Shown in pieces: positions 1-8,761 of a DNA stretch of 64,000 bases (position 1 is its first letter; each line of letters begins with the position of its first letter). The translations under genes and the position numbers were made by a program. A model generated the notes under the pieces. That model did not search any database. It was given only the letters and a program-made list of their open reading frames with translations, and was not told where the DNA came from. The stretch is from CALDTK01 sp965215115 (lineage in GTDB: Bacteria > Bacteroidota > Bacteroidia > Chitinophagales > Saprospiraceae), in assembly GCA_965215115.1 (NCBI GenBank), contig OZ244050.1, forward strand, positions 4,340,001 to 4,404,000. The letters are read 5' to 3'.

Positions 1-1522
1 CGTGTTCCGCGACAGCGCCGTGGTGAACAATCTCGAGAGGCTAAACATCGAGCTCAGCCAGCGCGCCGTCGCGTGCTACAGGGACAGCAACGGCCGCGTC
101 GAGGTCGTGCGTCTGGCCTACGGGACCCGTGCGGCGCGCCTCGCCGGATTTTCTTACGCGTGGCGCGGCTACGGCGACTCCACGCGCTCGTCCATCTCGG
201 GCCTCGGCGGCCGACAGGAGGTGTTCGTCGTCGCGACGGACGCACGCGGGTGCCTCGCCGAGGACTCGATCACGGTGGCCGAACCTGCGCCGCTGAACTT
301 AAACGCCGTCGTAAGCCAGGATGTCTCCTGCTACCTCGGGCAAGACGGCCGTGCCGTCGTGGAGGTCGGCGGCGGCAATGCACCCTATACTTACGCCTGG
401 CGCGGCAGTTCGGTGAGCTCGGCCGCCAACCCGACCCTGGGTGCCGGACGGCAGTCGGTACGGGTCGTGGATGCGAAGGGCTGCACCGACAGCACGAGCG
501 TGATGCTGCGGCAGCCGGACAGCCTAAGGATCGGATTCGAGGCCGTGCAGGTCAACTGCTTCGCGGACAACAGCGGCAGCGTCACCGCCGCGGGCACAGG
601 CGGTAACGTACCGTACGCCTACGCCTGGCGACACGGGCCGACGTCGCGCAGGCTGGACAGCGTCCGGGCCGGTGTGTACGTACTGAGTCTCGTCGACGCC
701 AAGGGCTGTCGGACGCTCGACTCTGTCGCGGTCGTGCGCGACGTGGCCGTCGAGATCACGACCGAGGTCGTGCACGCCACCTGCGCAGGGGAGACCGACG
801 GCAGCATCGAGGTCGTCGCCAGCGGGGGCCGCGGACCGTACCAGTACCGCCTCCGCGGCGAGGCCTTCAATCGCTTCGGCGACTTCCGCTTCCTGGCGCC
901 GGGCGCTTACGTCGTGGAGGCCAAGGACCGCGACGGCTGCCCGAGCCCCGCCGCCGAGGTCACGGTCGAAGAGCCGCAGGCGCTCATCGTCGAGGCCGGC
1001 GGCAGCTACGAGATCGAACTCGGGGACTCGCTCGAGCTCTCGGCGCGCGTCTTCAACGCCCTCGGGGAGGTGACCTTCGAGTGGCTGCCCCGCGACTCCG
1101 GGCTGTTTGTCTGTCCGACCTGCCCGACCACTTTCGTGCGGCCGCGCTACCAGGGTAACGTCCGCGTGATCGCCACCGACCGGCGGGGCTGTACCGGGCA
1201 GGACGTGCTGCAACTCATGATCAAGAAGTCGCTCACGATCTTGGTCCCGACCGGGTTCACGCCCGACGGTGACGGTCGCGACGATGTCCTCGTCGTCCAC
1301 GGTAAATCGGGCACGCGCATCAAGAGCTTCCAGGTCTTCAATCGGTGGGGGGAGCTCGTCCACGAGGCCGGCGGGTCGGTGGTCAACGCGACCGCCGGTG
1401 GCTGGGACGGGAGCTACCGGCAGCGGCGTGCCCCGGCGGGGACCTACATCTGGAAGGTCGAGGCCGAATTTCTCGACGGCTCCACGGAGGTGATCACCGG
1501 GCAGACGACCCTGATTCGGTAG
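1..1522 (+). CDS. SprB-repeat protein with T9SS type B (CHU_C) C-terminal domain, N-terminus outside window
   Basis: This is the C-terminal part of a large secreted or cell-surface protein; the frame is already open at the left edge, so the real start lies upstream. About four SprB-type repeats of roughly 80 residues are visible, each with the pattern PYxYAWR ... AGxYxLxVxDAKGC. They are followed by a spacer and a gliding-motility-associated C-terminal domain over the last ~95 residues (VPTGFTPDGDGRDD, FQVFNRWGELV, GGWDGSYR, PAGTYIWKVEA). By family knowledge this last domain directs export by the Bacteroidota type IX secretion system and attachment to the cell surface (type B signal). The cargo function is unknown; SprB-like repeats are typical of adhesins. 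The domain assignment is confident, the role is inferred. Confidence 0.9.
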   Translation, partial: VFRDSAVVNNLERLNIELSQRAVACYRDSNGRVEVVRLAYGTRAARLAGFSYAWRGYGDSTRSSISGLGGRQEVFVVATDARGCLAEDSITVAEPAPLNLNAVVSQDVSCYLGQDGRAVVEVGGGNAPYTYAWRGSSVSSAANPTLGAGRQSVRVVDAKGCTDSTSVMLRQPDSLRIGFEAVQVNCFADNSGSVTAAGTGGNVPYAYAWRHGPTSRRLDSVRAGVYVLSLVDAKGCRTLDSVAVVRDVAVEITTEVVHATCAGETDGSIEVVASGGRGPYQYRLRGEAFNRFGDFRFLAPGAYVVEAKDRDGCPSPAAEVTVEEPQALIVEAGGSYEIELGDSLELSARVFNALGEVTFEWLPRDSGLFVCPTCPTTFVRPRYQGNVRVIATDRRGCTGQDVLQLMIKKSLTILVPTGFTPDGDGRDDVLVVHGKSGTRIKSFQVFNRWGELVHEAGGSVVNATAGGWDGSYRQRRAPAGTYIWKVEAEFLDGSTEVITGQTTLIR

Positions 1523-1541
1523 GGCACGCTTGCCGTGGGCC

Positions 1542-1549
1542 TACCTTCG
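1542..1549 (+). promoter_or_regulatory. -7 box TACCTTCG, four bases before the marR ATG
   Basis: TACCTTCG matches the Bacteroidota -7 element TAnnTTYG and is followed by CGCC and then ATG. This spacing would put transcription start at or next to the start codon (leaderless mRNA). It supports the ATG at 1554 over the in-frame TTG at 1530. Confidence 0.5.
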
Positions 1550-1553
1550 CGCC

Positions 1554-2051
1554 ATGTCTAAGCTCCTCGTGGCCCTCCGGCAGCGTGCCTTCGAATCACC
1601 GCGGCAGCAGGTGCTGCTCAACGTGCTGTATACCTCGGGCCTGATCAAGGGCGGCAGCGCGAGTGCCGTCAAGCCCTTCGGACTCACGTGGCAGCAGTTT
1701 AACCTCATGCGCATCCTCCGGGGCCAGCGCGGGCAGCCGGCCTCGATGCGACTCCTCCAGGAGCGGATGCTCGACCCGCAGAGCAACGCGAGCCGCCTCG
1801 TCGATAAACTGGAGCAAAAAGGCTACGTAGTGCGCGAGACCTCGCCGCGGGACCGTCGCCGCGTTGGCGTACTGCTGACGACCCTGGGCGAGGAGGTTTT
1901 GGCGAAAGCCTCCACTGAGACCGCGGCCTTCGCCAACAGCCTCGGCCGCGGCATGAGCGCCGAGGAGCTGGTACTCCTGTCCGACCTGCTAGACCGCTTC
2001 CGGGAGCCAATGGCGGACGAGACACCGTCCGCGGACGTGCCTACGGCTTAG
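1554..2051 (+). CDS. MarR-family transcriptional regulator
   Basis: A 165-residue winged-helix protein. The MarR core is visible: WQQFNLMRILRGQ, then the recognition-helix region LQERMLDPQSNASRLVDKL, then the wing EQKGYVVRETSPRDRRRVGV with the typical DRR signature, and a C-terminal dimerisation helix. The ATG at 1554 is chosen because a -7 box sits just upstream and the next in-frame start is a TTG. The family usually represses transport, stress or catabolic genes; the ligand cannot be told. Its 3' end overlaps mutS on the other strand by 11 bp. Residues VLAKA near codon 118 are encoded by one copy of the dispersed 15-nt hairpin motif (1896-1910). Confidence 0.88.
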   Translation: MSKLLVALRQRAFESPRQQVLLNVLYTSGLIKGGSASAVKPFGLTWQQFNLMRILRGQRGQPASMRLLQERMLDPQSNASRLVDKLEQKGYVVRETSPRDRRRVGVLLTTLGEEVLAKASTETAAFANSLGRGMSAEELVLLSDLLDRFREPMADETPSADVPTA

Positions 2052-4704
2052 CCGCCAGCATCGCGCGCCACGCGAGGACCTTGGTCATGGCGTCGATCGG
2101 GGTAAGGTGATTGAGGTCGAGGTCCTCGAGGGCGGCGCGGAGCTTGGCGGCCTTCGGGTCGCCGGCCTCGAAGATGCTGAGTTGCATGGGGCGGGTGATC
2201 TGCTCGGCCTGGACGTTGACCATGGCCGGCGCCCCCGTCGCCAGTGCCCCCGCGTCGGTCTCGTCGCCGATGCCCTGCTCGACGCGCTGGCGCTCGAGCT
2301 GCGTGAGGATCTCGCCGGCGCGCACGACGATGGCCGTCGGCATGCCCGCCATACGCGCCACGTGAATCCCGAAGGAGTGCCGTGAGCCGCCGTCGACGAG
2401 TTTGCGCAGGAAGATGACGCGGTCCGCGGCCTCCTCGGTGGAGACGTGCATGTTGTGGATGCCGGGCAGGCGCGAGGCGAGGGCGTTGAGTTCGTGGTAG
2501 TGCGTCGCGAACAGCGTCTTGGGCCTGGCGGCGGACTGCTCGTGGAGGTACTCGGCGATGCTCCAGGCGATGCTCACGCCATCGAACGTGGAGGTCCCGC
2601 GCCCGATCTCGTCGAGGAGCACGAGGCTCCGCGGGCCGACGTTGTTCATGATCGAGGCCGTCTCATTCATCTCGACCATGAAGGTCGACTCACCGCCGGA
2701 GAGGTTGTCGCTCGCCCCGACGCGCGTGAAGACCTTGTCCACCAAGCCGATGTGCGCCTCGTCGGCCGCGACGAAGCTCCCGATCTGCGCCATGAGCACC
2801 GCGAGGGCGGTCTGGCGGAGGATGGCCGACTTTCCGGACATATTCGGCCCCGTGATCATGAGGATCTGCCGCTCCTCGGGGTCGAGGAGGATGTCGTTGG
2901 CGACGTAGGCCTCGCCGGGTCGCAGCCCTGCCTCGATGACGGGGTGGCGGGAGGCGCGTAGGTCGAGCGCGAGCCCGTCGTTGAGCCGCGGGCGCGTCCA
3001 GTTGCGCCGGGACGCGAGGTGCGCGAAGCCCCACAGCACGTCGAGGTGCGCGAGCAGGTGGGCCGTGTGCTGCAGGCGGACCACGTAGCCCTTGGCGTAG
3101 TCGAGCAGCCGCGCGAACAGCTCCTCCTCCCGGGCCTGGATCTTGTCGCCGGCCCCGAGGATACGGTCCTCGAGACCCTTGAGCTCCTCGGAGATGTAGC
3201 GCTCGGCGTTGGCGAGCGTCTGTTTGCGGTGCCAAACCTCCGGCACGAGGTCCTGGCCCTTGTATCGATTGGTGACCTCGAAGTAGTAGCCGAACACGTT
3301 GTTGAACCCCACCTTCAGCGAGGCGATCCCCGTCTGCCTCGCCTCGCGCTCGCGGAGCCCGTCGAGGAGGGCCTCCGCGTTGGCGACATCCGATCGCCAG
3401 GCGTCGAGCTGCTCGTCGACGGCATCGGCGATGAGGTTCCCCTTCGAGATTAGGCTCGGGGCCTCGGGCTGGAGGTCGTGCGCGATGCGGGCCGCGAGTT
3501 CGGCGCAGGGGTCGAGCTGGGTGCCGAGGTCCCGGAAGGCACGGTGCGGTGCCAGGAGCTCGACGACCCGCGGTACCTGCTCGAGGGCGCGCAGCAACTG
3601 GCACAACTCCCGCGGGGTGGCCCGCTGCGTGGCGACCTTCCCGACGAGACGCTCGAGGTCGCCGACGGTTTTGAGGTGGCGCTGCAGGTCCTCGGCGAGG
3701 GCCGGTTCGGCCAGCAGGCACTCGACGATGTCGTGCCGCCCCTCGATCTCGCGGCGGTCCGTGAGCGGGAGTAGCAGCCACCGGCGGATGAGGCGGGCGC
3801 CCATCGGCGTCTGCGAGGCGTCGAGTTCGTCGACGAGGCAGCGGCCCCCGGGAGTGCTCGCCTCGACGAGCTCCAGGTTGCGCACCGTGAAGCGGTCGAG
3901 CCACACGTACTGCTCCGGCAGCAGCCGGCGGATGGTGGCGAGGTGCGAGAGCTCGGCCTGCTTGGCCTGCCGCAGGTAGTGGAGCACGGCGCCGGCGGCG
4001 TTCTGGAGCAGCGGCTCGCCCTCCATCCCGAAGCCCCGCAGGCTCGCGACGCGGAACTGCTCGACGACCTTGCCGTGGGTGTACGCGGGTTCGAAGATCC
4101 AATCCTCCAGCGGGTAGGTGTAGTAGTCGTCGCCGTAGAGCTCGTCCCAGGTTTTGCGGAAGCCTTTCGGCAAAACGACCTCGGCCGGTTGCATGCCCTG
4201 CAGCAGCTTGTCGAGGTAGGCGCGGTCGCCCTGCGCCACCATGAACTCCCCGGTCGAGACGTCGACGAAGGCCAGCCCGAACCGGTCCCCGCCCGCGTCC
4301 GGGGCCACCGCGGCGAGGAAGTTGTTGCGCTTGCGTTCGAGGAGGTTGTCCCCCTGGACGATCCCCGGGGTGATGAGCTCGGTGATGCCGCGGCGCACCA
4401 CCTTGCGCTCCTTGCTCGGCTTTTCTAACTGTTCGCAGAGCGCCACGCGGAAGCCCGCGCGCACGAGTTTCGGGAGGTAGACCTCGAGGGAGTGGTAGGG
4501 GAAGCCGGCCAGGGGCACGTCCGAACCGCCGTTGTTGCGGCTCGTGAGCGTGATCCCGAGTACGCCCGCGGCCCGCTCCGCATCCTCGCCGAAGGTCTCG
4601 TAGAAGTCCCCCACGCGGTAGAGGAGGACCGCGTCGGGGTGCTGGGCCTTCATCTGCGCGTATTGCCGCATGAGGGGCGTCACCTTGCCGCTCGTTTTTG
4701 CCAT
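2041..4704 (-). CDS. mutS: DNA mismatch repair protein MutS
   Basis: An 887-residue MutS of normal length. The mismatch-contact Phe-x-Glu motif is in YRVGDFYETF (about residue 35). The connector, core and clamp regions follow, then the ATPase with Walker A GPNMSGKS (about residue 620), Walker B/signature LVLLDEIGRGTSTFDG and the ABC-like signature LSGGESTFM. It recognises mismatches and recruits MutL. The start ATG is at 4702-4704 and a -7-like TACCTTCC lies 9 bases upstream. Codons for VLPKG (4162-4176) carry a dispersed hairpin motif, and a degenerate inverted copy abuts it at 4151-4164. Confidence 0.98.
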   Translation of the reverse strand: MAKTSGKVTPLMRQYAQMKAQHPDAVLLYRVGDFYETFGEDAERAAGVLGITLTSRNNGGSDVPLAGFPYHSLEVYLPKLVRAGFRVALCEQLEKPSKERKVVRRGITELITPGIVQGDNLLERKRNNFLAAVAPDAGGDRFGLAFVDVSTGEFMVAQGDRAYLDKLLQGMQPAEVVLPKGFRKTWDELYGDDYYTYPLEDWIFEPAYTHGKVVEQFRVASLRGFGMEGEPLLQNAAGAVLHYLRQAKQAELSHLATIRRLLPEQYVWLDRFTVRNLELVEASTPGGRCLVDELDASQTPMGARLIRRWLLLPLTDRREIEGRHDIVECLLAEPALAEDLQRHLKTVGDLERLVGKVATQRATPRELCQLLRALEQVPRVVELLAPHRAFRDLGTQLDPCAELAARIAHDLQPEAPSLISKGNLIADAVDEQLDAWRSDVANAEALLDGLREREARQTGIASLKVGFNNVFGYYFEVTNRYKGQDLVPEVWHRKQTLANAERYISEELKGLEDRILGAGDKIQAREEELFARLLDYAKGYVVRLQHTAHLLAHLDVLWGFAHLASRRNWTRPRLNDGLALDLRASRHPVIEAGLRPGEAYVANDILLDPEERQILMITGPNMSGKSAILRQTALAVLMAQIGSFVAADEAHIGLVDKVFTRVGASDNLSGGESTFMVEMNETASIMNNVGPRSLVLLDEIGRGTSTFDGVSIAWSIAEYLHEQSAARPKTLFATHYHELNALASRLPGIHNMHVSTEEAADRVIFLRKLVDGGSRHSFGIHVARMAGMPTAIVVRAGEILTQLERQRVEQGIGDETDAGALATGAPAMVNVQAEQITRPMQLSIFEAGDPKAAKLRAALEDLDLNHLTPIDAMTKVLAWRAMLAAKP
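4151..4176. repeat. Tight inverted pair of the dispersed hairpin motif inside mutS
   Basis: GTTTT-GC-GGAA-GC on the plus strand (4151-4164) runs into GCC-TTTC-GGC-AAAAC (4162-4176), the motif in the opposite orientation. The two share three bases, giving a 26-bp near-palindrome within the coding sequence. Confidence 0.7.
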
Positions 4705-4713
4705 ATCGAGGGC

Positions 4714-4721
4714 GGAAGGTA
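4714..4721 (-). promoter_or_regulatory. -7-like box TACCTTCC upstream of mutS
   Basis: Read on the minus strand, TACCTTCC is followed by GCCCTCGAT and the mutS ATG. It fits the TAnnTTYG-type boxes seen before other genes here, with a leader of only a few bases. Confidence 0.4.
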
Positions 4722-4738
4722 GCGACCGCCGGGGCGCT

Positions 4739-4746
4739 TACTTTCG
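4739..4746 (+). promoter_or_regulatory. -7 box TACTTTCG, three bases before the M28 peptidase ATG
   Basis: TACTTTCG is followed by CCA and then ATG at 4750, again implying a leaderless or nearly leaderless transcript. It lies back to back with the mutS box, so 4705-4749 holds two divergent promoters. Confidence 0.5.
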
Positions 4747-4749
4747 CCA

Positions 4750-6360
4750 ATGCCTACGTCAACCGAATTGCCCATGCGCCCGATCCCGAATCCTTTGCCC
4801 ACCCCGGTCGCCTGCGCCGCCGCGCTGTTGCTGCTGGGCCTATGCGCTTGCAAATCGTCCCAGAGCGCGGGCGGGGCCCGGGCGGAGGACCAGTCCGTGG
4901 AGGCCACGCGCACGTCGGTGACCGAGCCCACCGGGGGTAGCGCGTCCGGTGGAAGTTCACCGGCGGCGGGCCAAGCCTTCGCGGACCTCACGTACTTGTC
5001 GAGCGATGAGCTCCGGGGTCGCTACACGGGCTCGGCGGGCAACCGATCAGCGGCGGAGTACATCCAGCGGTCCTTCCGAGCGAGTGGCGCCAGACCCGTC
5101 CCGGGCGCACCGGATATGTTGACCCCCGTCAAACTCGTCGAACGGACGCCCATCACGAAGGCCAGCATGCGTTTTGGCGAAAGCCCCGACCTACGAACGG
5201 TGAGCTTCCCGGAGGGCCTCGTGCCCCTCACGCGTTCGAGCGTAGACCTCGCCGCACCCGCCGTCTACCTCACGCAGCGACAGCTCGCCGCCTGCACCGC
5301 GGACCAGGCCCGCGGCAAGATCATCATCTCCGCGGCCGGCGGTGATGAAGCCCCGGCCGATCCGCGTACGTGGATCGCGCTGGCCCACGCGAAGCAAGCC
5401 CGACTCGACAGCCTCGGGGCCGTGGCCAGCGTCGAGGTCTACCGCTCGCAGGTGATACCTTTTAAGCGTCTGGTTGGGGGCGTGAACGGCGGCGGCATGG
5501 CGATCGACGAGGGGGGGCCGGACCTGATCCCGATCGTGTGGGTGGCCGCCGACACGGGCTTCTCCTACGCCCAGAGCTTCGCGAGCCCGAGGCAGGTCCA
5601 GCTTTTGGTAGACGGCGCGAAACAGGAGCGGCTTACCTCGCACAATGTCATCGCCACGCTCCCCGGCACGGACCCAAGCCTGGCCAGTGAGTACATCGCC
5701 GTCACGGCTCACTTCGACCACATCGGCGTGACGCACGTCCCGGGGGTCCGCGACTCGATCAACAACGGCGCCCGCGACAACGGCATGGGGACGGTAGCCC
5801 TCCTGGAAGTCGCGCGCCGCTGGAGTGCCAACCCCGGGAAGCGCCCGCTGCTGCTCATGGCCTGGACCGCGGAGGAGGTCGGGCTGCTCGGCAGTAGGTA
5901 CTGGGCCGACCGCCCGACCGTGCCCCTGTCGATGGTACGGTTCAACTTCAACCTCGACGGCGCCGGCTACGACGACACCACGGGCGTGGTCTTCAATGGC
6001 TACGACCGCAGCTCGGCCCAGGGCGTCATCGACGCGGCGGTCGCGTCGACGGGGCTCAGGCCCATGCCCGACCCCATGCCGGATTACGGGCTCTTCCGCC
6101 AGTCGGATAATTATAGCCTGGCCACCAAGGGCATCCCGGCCGTCAACATGGCGCCGGGGTTCACGGGCTTCTCCGAGGAGCTGATGAAGTACTTCCACCA
6201 GCCCGCCGACGAGATCACGGCCGTGGACCCGCGCTACCTCCAGCGCTACTGCGATGCCGCCGTGGCGGCCGTGAAGGCGCTGAGCGACATGCCGGCCCTG
6301 CCGACGTGGGTACCGGGCGACGAGTACGAGGCCACCGCCAAAACGTTGTACAGTGAATAG
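4750..6360 (+). CDS. M28-family zinc metallopeptidase lipoprotein
   Basis: A 536-residue lipoprotein. The N-terminus has a hydrophobic stretch ending in a lipobox-like LGLCAC near residue 36, so it is probably anchored in a membrane facing the periplasm. A PA-like insert precedes the M28 catalytic core. Zinc ligands and catalytic residues are recognisable in order: AHFDHIG (about residue 320), NGARDNGMG, WTAEEVGLLGS, FNLDGAG and the late YFHQPADE. M28 enzymes are aminopeptidases or related hydrolases acting on N-terminal residues. Its stop overlaps the next gene by 8 bp, suggesting co-transcription with the rhamnosidase-like gene, although the substrates look unrelated. Confidence 0.9.
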   Translation: MPTSTELPMRPIPNPLPTPVACAAALLLLGLCACKSSQSAGGARAEDQSVEATRTSVTEPTGGSASGGSSPAAGQAFADLTYLSSDELRGRYTGSAGNRSAAEYIQRSFRASGARPVPGAPDMLTPVKLVERTPITKASMRFGESPDLRTVSFPEGLVPLTRSSVDLAAPAVYLTQRQLAACTADQARGKIIISAAGGDEAPADPRTWIALAHAKQARLDSLGAVASVEVYRSQVIPFKRLVGGVNGGGMAIDEGGPDLIPIVWVAADTGFSYAQSFASPRQVQLLVDGAKQERLTSHNVIATLPGTDPSLASEYIAVTAHFDHIGVTHVPGVRDSINNGARDNGMGTVALLEVARRWSANPGKRPLLLMAWTAEEVGLLGSRYWADRPTVPLSMVRFNFNLDGAGYDDTTGVVFNGYDRSSAQGVIDAAVASTGLRPMPDPMPDYGLFRQSDNYSLATKGIPAVNMAPGFTGFSEELMKYFHQPADEITAVDPRYLQRYCDAAVAAVKALSDMPALPTWVPGDEYEATAKTLYSE

Positions 6361-8752
6361 GGGCGGCTTGGCGTTGGTCGCACTCTGTTGCTCGGTCGTG
6401 GCCCTGGCGCAGCCTGCCTTGCCGCGGGACGACTATCGCTACCGGGCGGACTGGATCACGCACCCGGCGGCCGCGCCGGAGGCATTCGGCGTGTACCTCT
6501 TCGAGCGCGAGGTCGAGCTCCCAGAGAGACCTACCGAGCTCTGGGCGCGGATCAGCGGCGACAACCGGTACCGGCTCACGATCAACGGCACGCTCGTCTC
6601 GGAGGGGCCGCACCCGGGCGACGTGCAGCACTGGCGCTACGCCCGGATCGACCTCGCGCCGTACCTCAGGCCCGGGCGCAACGTCCTCTCCGCGCAGGTG
6701 TGGAACTACGGGGCGCGCCGACCCGTGGCGATGATGTCCTTCGCGACGGGCTTCCTGCTCGAGGTCGAGGGCCCGGACGAGCACCGCCTGCGCACCGGCG
6801 GGGCCTGGACCGCGCGGCGCGACCTCCGTTACGGCATACACGACAATCCCGCTTTCGCCAAAACCACCTACGTCGTGGTCGCGCCGGGCGAACGAATCGA
6901 TCCCGCGGCGGGGTACGGTCCGGTGGTTCCGGCGCTGGTGGCCGGGCAGGCCAACGGCTACGGCCAGGGGACCGACGGTGGACACAAGTTGGTCTGGGAC
7001 GGGATGGGGGGATCGAGGGAAGGCTACGGCACGCCGCGAGAGCCGCAAGCCGTCGACCCGAGCGCCTTCACCTCCGAGCAAACTCTGATTCATACGACTC
7101 TCGTCCGCATCGACGACGATGAGCCGACAGGTGGACTATCTGATATCGTCATCCCCCCGCACACCCGCCGCCGACTGTTGTACGCGGCCCCACGGATCAC
7201 GAATGGCTACCTCGAGGGCCTCGGGCTGCGCAATGCCGCAGGCGTGCCTGTACTCGTCACCTACGCCGAGGCCCTCATCGACGATCGAGGGGTCAAGGGC
7301 CACCGCGACAGCTTGCGGGGCAAACACATTTTGGGCATTCGCGATAGCGTGGTCTGCGCCGACGATCAGCTGTGCCGCATCGCGCCGCTCAACTGGCGCA
7401 CCTGGCGCTACGTCGAACTCGACCTCACGACGCGTGATAGTGCTGTTACGGTGATGGGACACCTCGTCCACCGGGAGGTACACCACTTCGACACCTTCCA
7501 CAGCCGCATCCGGTCGGAGTCCTCGCCTTCGATACAGCAGATCCACCGCGTCGGCCTCAACACCGCCGAGGCCTGTCTGGCCGAGACCTTTATGGACTGC
7601 CCATACTACGAGCGCCTGCAGTACGTCGGAGACACGCGTATCCAGGCCCTGATCCGGCTTTACGCCTCCACCGACGACCGTCCCGTCCTGCGCGCCATCC
7701 GTGACTTCGACCAGTCGCGCCTGCCCGAGGGCCTTACGCAGAGCCGCTACCCGAGCTGGCGGACGCAGGTCATCCCGCCGTTCTCGCTTTTCTGGATCGC
7801 CATGATCGGTGACTACTACCGCATCCGCGGAGACACGGCCCTGGTGCTGGAAATGCTGCCGGGCATAGGCCAGGTGCTCGACTGGCACGAGCGGCAACTG
7901 CGCCCGGACGGCCTCCTCGGCCAGACACCGCACTGGAACTTCGTCGACTGGACCAAGGAGTGGCCCTGGGACGAGTCGGTCCGCGTCGGGGGTGTGCCTC
8001 CGGTTGGCCCGGAAGGCGGCAGCGTATTACTCACACTCCAGTACGCCTACGCCCTGCGGCAGGCGGCGGAGCTCCTCGATGGGCTGAGTCCCACACTCGC
8101 CGCCGAGTATCGCGAGCGTCACGCGCGGGTGTTGACGGCTGTCGCCAAAACGTACGACGGGGTCCGCGGCCTGTACCCGGACGCGCTCGGAGTGGACAGT
8201 TACGCGCAGCACACGCAGATCATGGCGGCGCTGGCCGGCGTGTACGACGGCGACACGGCCGCGGGCCGCGAGCTGATGCAAAGGGTCCTGGCCGACGCGA
8301 GCCTCATCCAAACGACCTACTACTACCGCTTCTACCTCTTCGAAGCCCTGGACCGGATGGGCATGGCCGACCGTTACCTCGACCTGCTGGGCCCCTGGCA
8401 AACGATGCTCGACCTCGGCCTCACGACCTTCGCCGAGAAGCCCGAGCCGACGCGCAGCGACTGCCACGCCTGGAGCGCCTCGCCGAGCTACCACCTCCTC
8501 AAGATCGTCGGCGGCGTCGACGTCCGTGAGGGCGGACGCACGGTCGATTTCGCGCCGCAGCTCGGCGACCTCAGAGACCTTACGCTCAGCGTGCCGCACC
8601 CGGGCGGCACCATCGAGGCCGAGTACGCGGTGTCGCCCCGGGGCGCCCTTACGGCAAAACTCGTTTTGCCGAAAGGCACCACCGGCACCCTGCACTGGCG
8701 CGGCCGGACCAAAACGCTGGCGCCCGGCCCGCAGACCGTCCGCGTCGAGTAA
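6353..8752 (+). CDS. Secreted alpha-L-rhamnosidase-like (GH78-type, six-hairpin) glycoside hydrolase
   Basis: A 799-residue enzyme starting with GTG inside the end of the peptidase gene, with a short signal peptide (ALVALCCSVVALAQP). N-terminal beta domains (about residues 20-130: RISGDNRYRLTINGT, RPGRNVLSAQVWNYG) are typical of GH78 carbohydrate-binding modules. The central (alpha/alpha)6 catalytic domain contains the hallmark DCPYYERLQYVGD (about residue 415) and SRYPSWRTQVIPPFSLFW. It ends in a C-terminal beta domain. The family releases terminal L-rhamnose, which fits the symporter immediately downstream and the rhamnose catabolic operon at 22.6-30.2 kb. The exact substrate is inferred. 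Four hairpin-motif copies lie in the gene (6850, 8137, and the pair 8645/8663). Confidence 0.82.
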   Translation: MNRGGLALVALCCSVVALAQPALPRDDYRYRADWITHPAAAPEAFGVYLFEREVELPERPTELWARISGDNRYRLTINGTLVSEGPHPGDVQHWRYARIDLAPYLRPGRNVLSAQVWNYGARRPVAMMSFATGFLLEVEGPDEHRLRTGGAWTARRDLRYGIHDNPAFAKTTYVVVAPGERIDPAAGYGPVVPALVAGQANGYGQGTDGGHKLVWDGMGGSREGYGTPREPQAVDPSAFTSEQTLIHTTLVRIDDDEPTGGLSDIVIPPHTRRRLLYAAPRITNGYLEGLGLRNAAGVPVLVTYAEALIDDRGVKGHRDSLRGKHILGIRDSVVCADDQLCRIAPLNWRTWRYVELDLTTRDSAVTVMGHLVHREVHHFDTFHSRIRSESSPSIQQIHRVGLNTAEACLAETFMDCPYYERLQYVGDTRIQALIRLYASTDDRPVLRAIRDFDQSRLPEGLTQSRYPSWRTQVIPPFSLFWIAMIGDYYRIRGDTALVLEMLPGIGQVLDWHERQLRPDGLLGQTPHWNFVDWTKEWPWDESVRVGGVPPVGPEGGSVLLTLQYAYALRQAAELLDGLSPTLAAEYRERHARVLTAVAKTYDGVRGLYPDALGVDSYAQHTQIMAALAGVYDGDTAAGRELMQRVLADASLIQTTYYYRFYLFEALDRMGMADRYLDLLGPWQTMLDLGLTTFAEKPEPTRSDCHAWSASPSYHLLKIVGGVDVREGGRTVDFAPQLGDLRDLTLSVPHPGGTIEAEYAVSPRGALTAKLVLPKGTTGTLHWRGRTKTLAPGPQTVRVE
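8645..8677. repeat. Inverted pair of the dispersed hairpin motif inside the GH78 gene
   Basis: CCTTACGGCAAAAC (8647-8660), two bases TC, then GTTTTGCCGAAAGG (8663-8676). The arms are complementary at all but one position, so the pair makes a long hairpin whose arms are themselves motif copies. It encodes LTAKLVLPKG. Confidence 0.75.
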
Positions 8753-8757
8753 GTTCG
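8750..8757 (+). promoter_or_regulatory. -7 box TAAGTTCG just before the symporter ATG
   Basis: TAAGTTCG overlaps the stop of the rhamnosidase-like gene and is followed by GCCC and ATG at 8762. The symporter may therefore have its own leaderless promoter as well as read-through from upstream. Confidence 0.45.
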
Positions 8758-8761
8758 GCCC

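Noticed and set aside
2690..4750. Long open frame (686 residues) on the minus strand in a second frame across mutS
   Set aside because: It is rich in Arg/Pro/Gly as expected for a GC-rich shadow frame and lies wholly over the clear MutS frame.
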